Source of the DNA: JBBTXJ01 sp964636345
GTDB taxonomy: Bacteria; Patescibacteriota; Patescibacteriia; Magasanikbacterales; JBBTXJ01
DNA length: 14,358 nucleotides
NCBI GenBank assembly: GCA_964636345.1
Contig: CAZWRL010000022.1
Coordinates: 1-14,358, forward strand
Direction of reading: 5' to 3'
Shown: positions 14,102 to 14,358 of the stretch, in pieces
How positions within the stretch are numbered: the stretch's first letter is position 1
Layout: the number at the start of each line of letters is the position of its first letter
Notes under the pieces: generated by a model
The model's input: the letters and a program-made list of their open reading frames with translations, nothing else
What the model was told of the DNA's origin: nothing
The model's database searches: none
Translations under genes and position numbers: made by a program

Positions 14102-14175
14102 TAGCGGGGGAGAGAATCGGACTCTCGACCTCGGCGTTATGAGTGCCGCGCTCTAACCAACTGAGCTACCCCGCC
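14102..14175 (-). tRNA. tRNA-Met (CAT anticodon, elongator)
   Basis: The 74-base cloverleaf has acceptor stem GGCGGGG/CCCCGCT (G1-U72 wobble), D arm GCTC/GAGC, anticodon loop CTCATAA, a five-base variable loop AGGTC, T stem GAGAG/CTCTC and discriminator A; CCA is not encoded. The D-arm and anticodon-loop sequence matches elongator tRNA-Met more than tRNA-Ile2 (lysidine-modified CAT), but Ile2 cannot be excluded. Odd points are an A31-C39 mismatch at the base of the anticodon loop and a T-loop reading TCCGATT, with C instead of the nearly universal T55. Confidence 0.9.
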
Positions 14176-14188
14176 ACGCTCCGTTGAG

Positions 14189-14217
14189 AGTATAGCGAAC
14201 ATATCGCCGCTTGACAA
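14189..14217 (-). promoter_or_regulatory. tRNA-Met promoter
   Basis: On the minus strand, TTGTCA (14217-14212), 17 bases, TATACT (14194-14189). The start is near 14182, seven bases ahead of the mature tRNA. The -35 overlaps the opposite-strand -35 of the initiator tRNA by five bases. Confidence 0.65.
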
Positions 14218-14239
14218 GATTATTGGGGAATGGTTTACT
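14211..14239 (+). promoter_or_regulatory. Initiator tRNA promoter
   Basis: TTGACA (14211-14216), 17 bases, TTTACT (14234-14239). The start is near 14246. The leader holds a small hairpin TGCGCC-AAA-GGCGCA (14250-14264), possibly a processing signal. Confidence 0.65.
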
Positions 14240-14283
14240 ATGCGCACACCTGCGCCAAAGGCGCATCCGTCTATGGCGGACAT

Positions 14284-14358
14284 CGCGGGGTAGAGCAGTT
14301 TGGCAGCTCGCCAGGCCCATAACCTGGAGGTCGCCGGTTCAAATCCGGCCCCCGCAAC
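14284..14358 (+). tRNA. Initiator tRNA-fMet (CAT), 3' end at the window edge
   Basis: Acceptor CGCGGGG faces CCCCGCA, giving the C1-A72 mismatch that marks bacterial initiator tRNA. D arm GAGC/GCTC, anticodon stem CCAGG/CCTGG, T stem GCCGG/CCGGC with loop TTCAAAT, and discriminator A (14357) follow. The final C at 14358 may begin an encoded CCA. Two variations stand out: the anticodon loop is CCCATAA, so position 33 is C rather than T, and the 29-41 pair is A-T, so only two of the three usual G-C pairs above the loop are present. Confidence 0.95.

Noticed and set aside
1..14358. CRISPR array, insertion sequence with a transposase, prophage genes
   Set aside because: No regularly spaced direct repeats, no transposase or integrase and no phage structural proteins were seen; the only mobile-type element is the DGR, plus short palindromes.

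Overview
The window looks like part of a genome from the Candidate Phyla Radiation (Patescibacteria). This is inferred from gene content and style, not from a marker-gene tree. The signs are a compact layout with very short gaps and 4-base overlaps, a reverse-transcriptase/Avd retroelement of the kind common in these genomes, a large class II ribonucleotide reductase, few Shine-Dalgarno sites, and several promoters placed so that the mRNA would begin at or within a few bases of the start codon. GC content appears to be near 50 percent.

Region 1 (1-1725) is a diversity-generating retroelement (DGR). It holds an Asn-codon-rich template repeat (TR, about 136-303), a hairpin with a T-tract just after it, an Avd-like accessory gene on the opposite strand (309 to about 728), and a DGR-type reverse transcriptase (721-1725). 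The variable target gene is not recognisable in the window; at most its last codons are at 2-70. A run of ten G (697-706) lies between avd and the RT start. Avd has no standard start codon as written, but a one-base shorter tract would join it to an upstream ATG.

Region 2 (1722-4254) is a secreted SpoIID/LytB-domain protein whose coding sequence has absorbed four palindromic repeat units in frame. A stand-alone transcription unit follows (promoter 3785-3813, terminator 4206-4254) with no convincing protein. It is best read as a structured non-coding RNA of about 430 nt that I cannot assign to a family.

Region 3 (4261-6112, minus) is a tight operon: ruvB, a small two-helix membrane protein and a membrane-anchored bacterial PH-domain protein. 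It diverges from nrdJ (6324-9872), a B12-dependent ribonucleotide reductase. The nrdJ leader carries two NrdR-like boxes 32 bp apart and a hairpin that presents the Shine-Dalgarno sequence in its loop. A bidirectional terminator separates nrdJ from a 76-residue minus-strand membrane peptide. Back-to-back promoters then serve that peptide and a PduO-type cobalamin adenosyltransferase (10277-10837), which makes the cofactor NrdJ needs.

Region 4 (10812-14054, minus) is a three-gene operon of an EamA-family transporter, a GH1 beta-glycosidase and a membrane-anchored clan-A glycoside hydrolase, joined by a 4-base gap and a 4-base overlap. Region 5 (14102-14358) holds an elongator tRNA-Met (minus) and an initiator tRNA-fMet (plus) fired in opposite directions from promoters whose -35 hexamers overlap. 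Both tRNAs have unusual bases at normally invariant positions.
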